From JBGSKY01 sp041740995 (GTDB lineage: Bacteria; Planctomycetota; Planctomycetia; Pirellulales; Pirellulaceae): a DNA stretch of 14,372 nucleotides. The position numbers and the translations under genes are program-made. The stretch covers positions 1 to 14,372 of the forward strand of contig JBGSKY010000218.1 in assembly GCA_041740995.1 (NCBI GenBank), in the 5' to 3' direction. Positions 14,193-14,372 of this stretch are shown in pieces (position 1 is the first letter of the stretch; each line of letters begins with the position of its first letter). The notes beneath the pieces are model-generated. The model did not search any database. It was not told the DNA's origin and worked only from the letters and a program-made list of their open reading frames with translations.

Positions 14193-14372
14193 ATGAAACA
14201 GCATTTTGTGCCAATTGTCGTTTCAATCTTCATCCATCTCAATCTGGTTCTAGCGCTGCTTCTTTGCACACTTGCTAATCCCGGCGAGAAAGCGCTGCTT
14301 ACATTCAACTTTCAGCTGCCAGATGAAGCAGACGAGCCAATGCTAATCGTACCTGAGGTTCCTATTGAAATC
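14193..14372 (+). CDS. N-terminus of a single-pass membrane protein (cut by window end)
   Basis: Sixty residues are visible and the frame stays open to the last base. The sequence begins MKQHFVPIVVSIFIHLNLVL; residues about 5-26 form an uncleaved-type membrane anchor containing a His-Leu pair. After it comes an acidic, proline-containing stretch (LPDEADEP, then IVPEVPIEI). Many planctomycete proteins start this way, with a short tail, a helix with a central His, then an acidic Pro-rich linker before a VWA or other periplasmic domain, but the domain here is not visible. An in-frame ATG at 14097 would add 32 polar residues. I prefer 14193 because that extension is unlike a membrane-protein N-terminus and covers a hairpin. 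The gene is divergent from the esterase. Function unknown. Confidence 0.7.
   Translation, partial: MKQHFVPIVVSIFIHLNLVLALLLCTLANPGEKALLTFNFQLPDEADEPMLIVPEVPIEI

Noticed and set aside
1..14372. CRISPR array, transposase, insertion-sequence ends or phage genes
   Set aside because: No regularly spaced repeats, no transposase or integrase motif, and no terminal inverted repeats with target duplications were seen.

Overview
The window looks like chromosomal DNA of a planctomycete, probably of the Pirellulales. The pointers are an ECF sigma factor gene overlapping a membrane-anchored YfbK-type von Willebrand (VWA) protein, followed by a secreted/membrane protein of 2328 residues; few clear Shine-Dalgarno sites; moderate GC; and large gaps between transcription units. 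The assignment rests on gene style, not on a marker gene.

Layout. (1) 1-814, minus: a cytoplasmic GGDEF diguanylate cyclase whose C-terminal end lies beyond the window edge. (2) 815-1561: a long gap with a good promoter and dyad for the cyclase gene, an unusual number of nested inverted repeats (candidate structured RNA or regulator sites), and a hairpin just after the next gene. (3) 1562-12426, minus, read from high to low coordinates: a tight three-gene unit of ECF sigma factor, VWA protein with an anti-sigma-like cytoplasmic tail, and giant periplasmic/membrane repeat protein. The first two genes overlap by ATGA; the third follows after 36 bases. (4) 12427-12939: no convincing gene, some dyads. 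(5) 12940-13950, minus: an exported alpha/beta-hydrolase esterase with a GTG start and a clear ribosome binding site. (6) 13951-14192: divergent gap with a perfect dyad and a second hairpin. (7) 14193-14372, plus: the N-terminus of a single-pass membrane protein cut by the window end.

How it may work. The three-gene unit reads as a transmembrane signalling device. The sigma factor would be held by the cytoplasmic tail of the VWA protein. That protein crosses the membrane once and carries a long disordered stalk ending in a complete metal-ion-dependent adhesion site (MIDAS). The giant protein exposes two large arrays of about nine or ten copies of one beta-rich module, joined by a six-helix membrane bundle and anchored again at its C-terminus. 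It is a plausible partner or load for the VWA domain. I do not recognise the giant protein as a named family, and the signalling model is inference. It is the strongest candidate here for an undescribed system.
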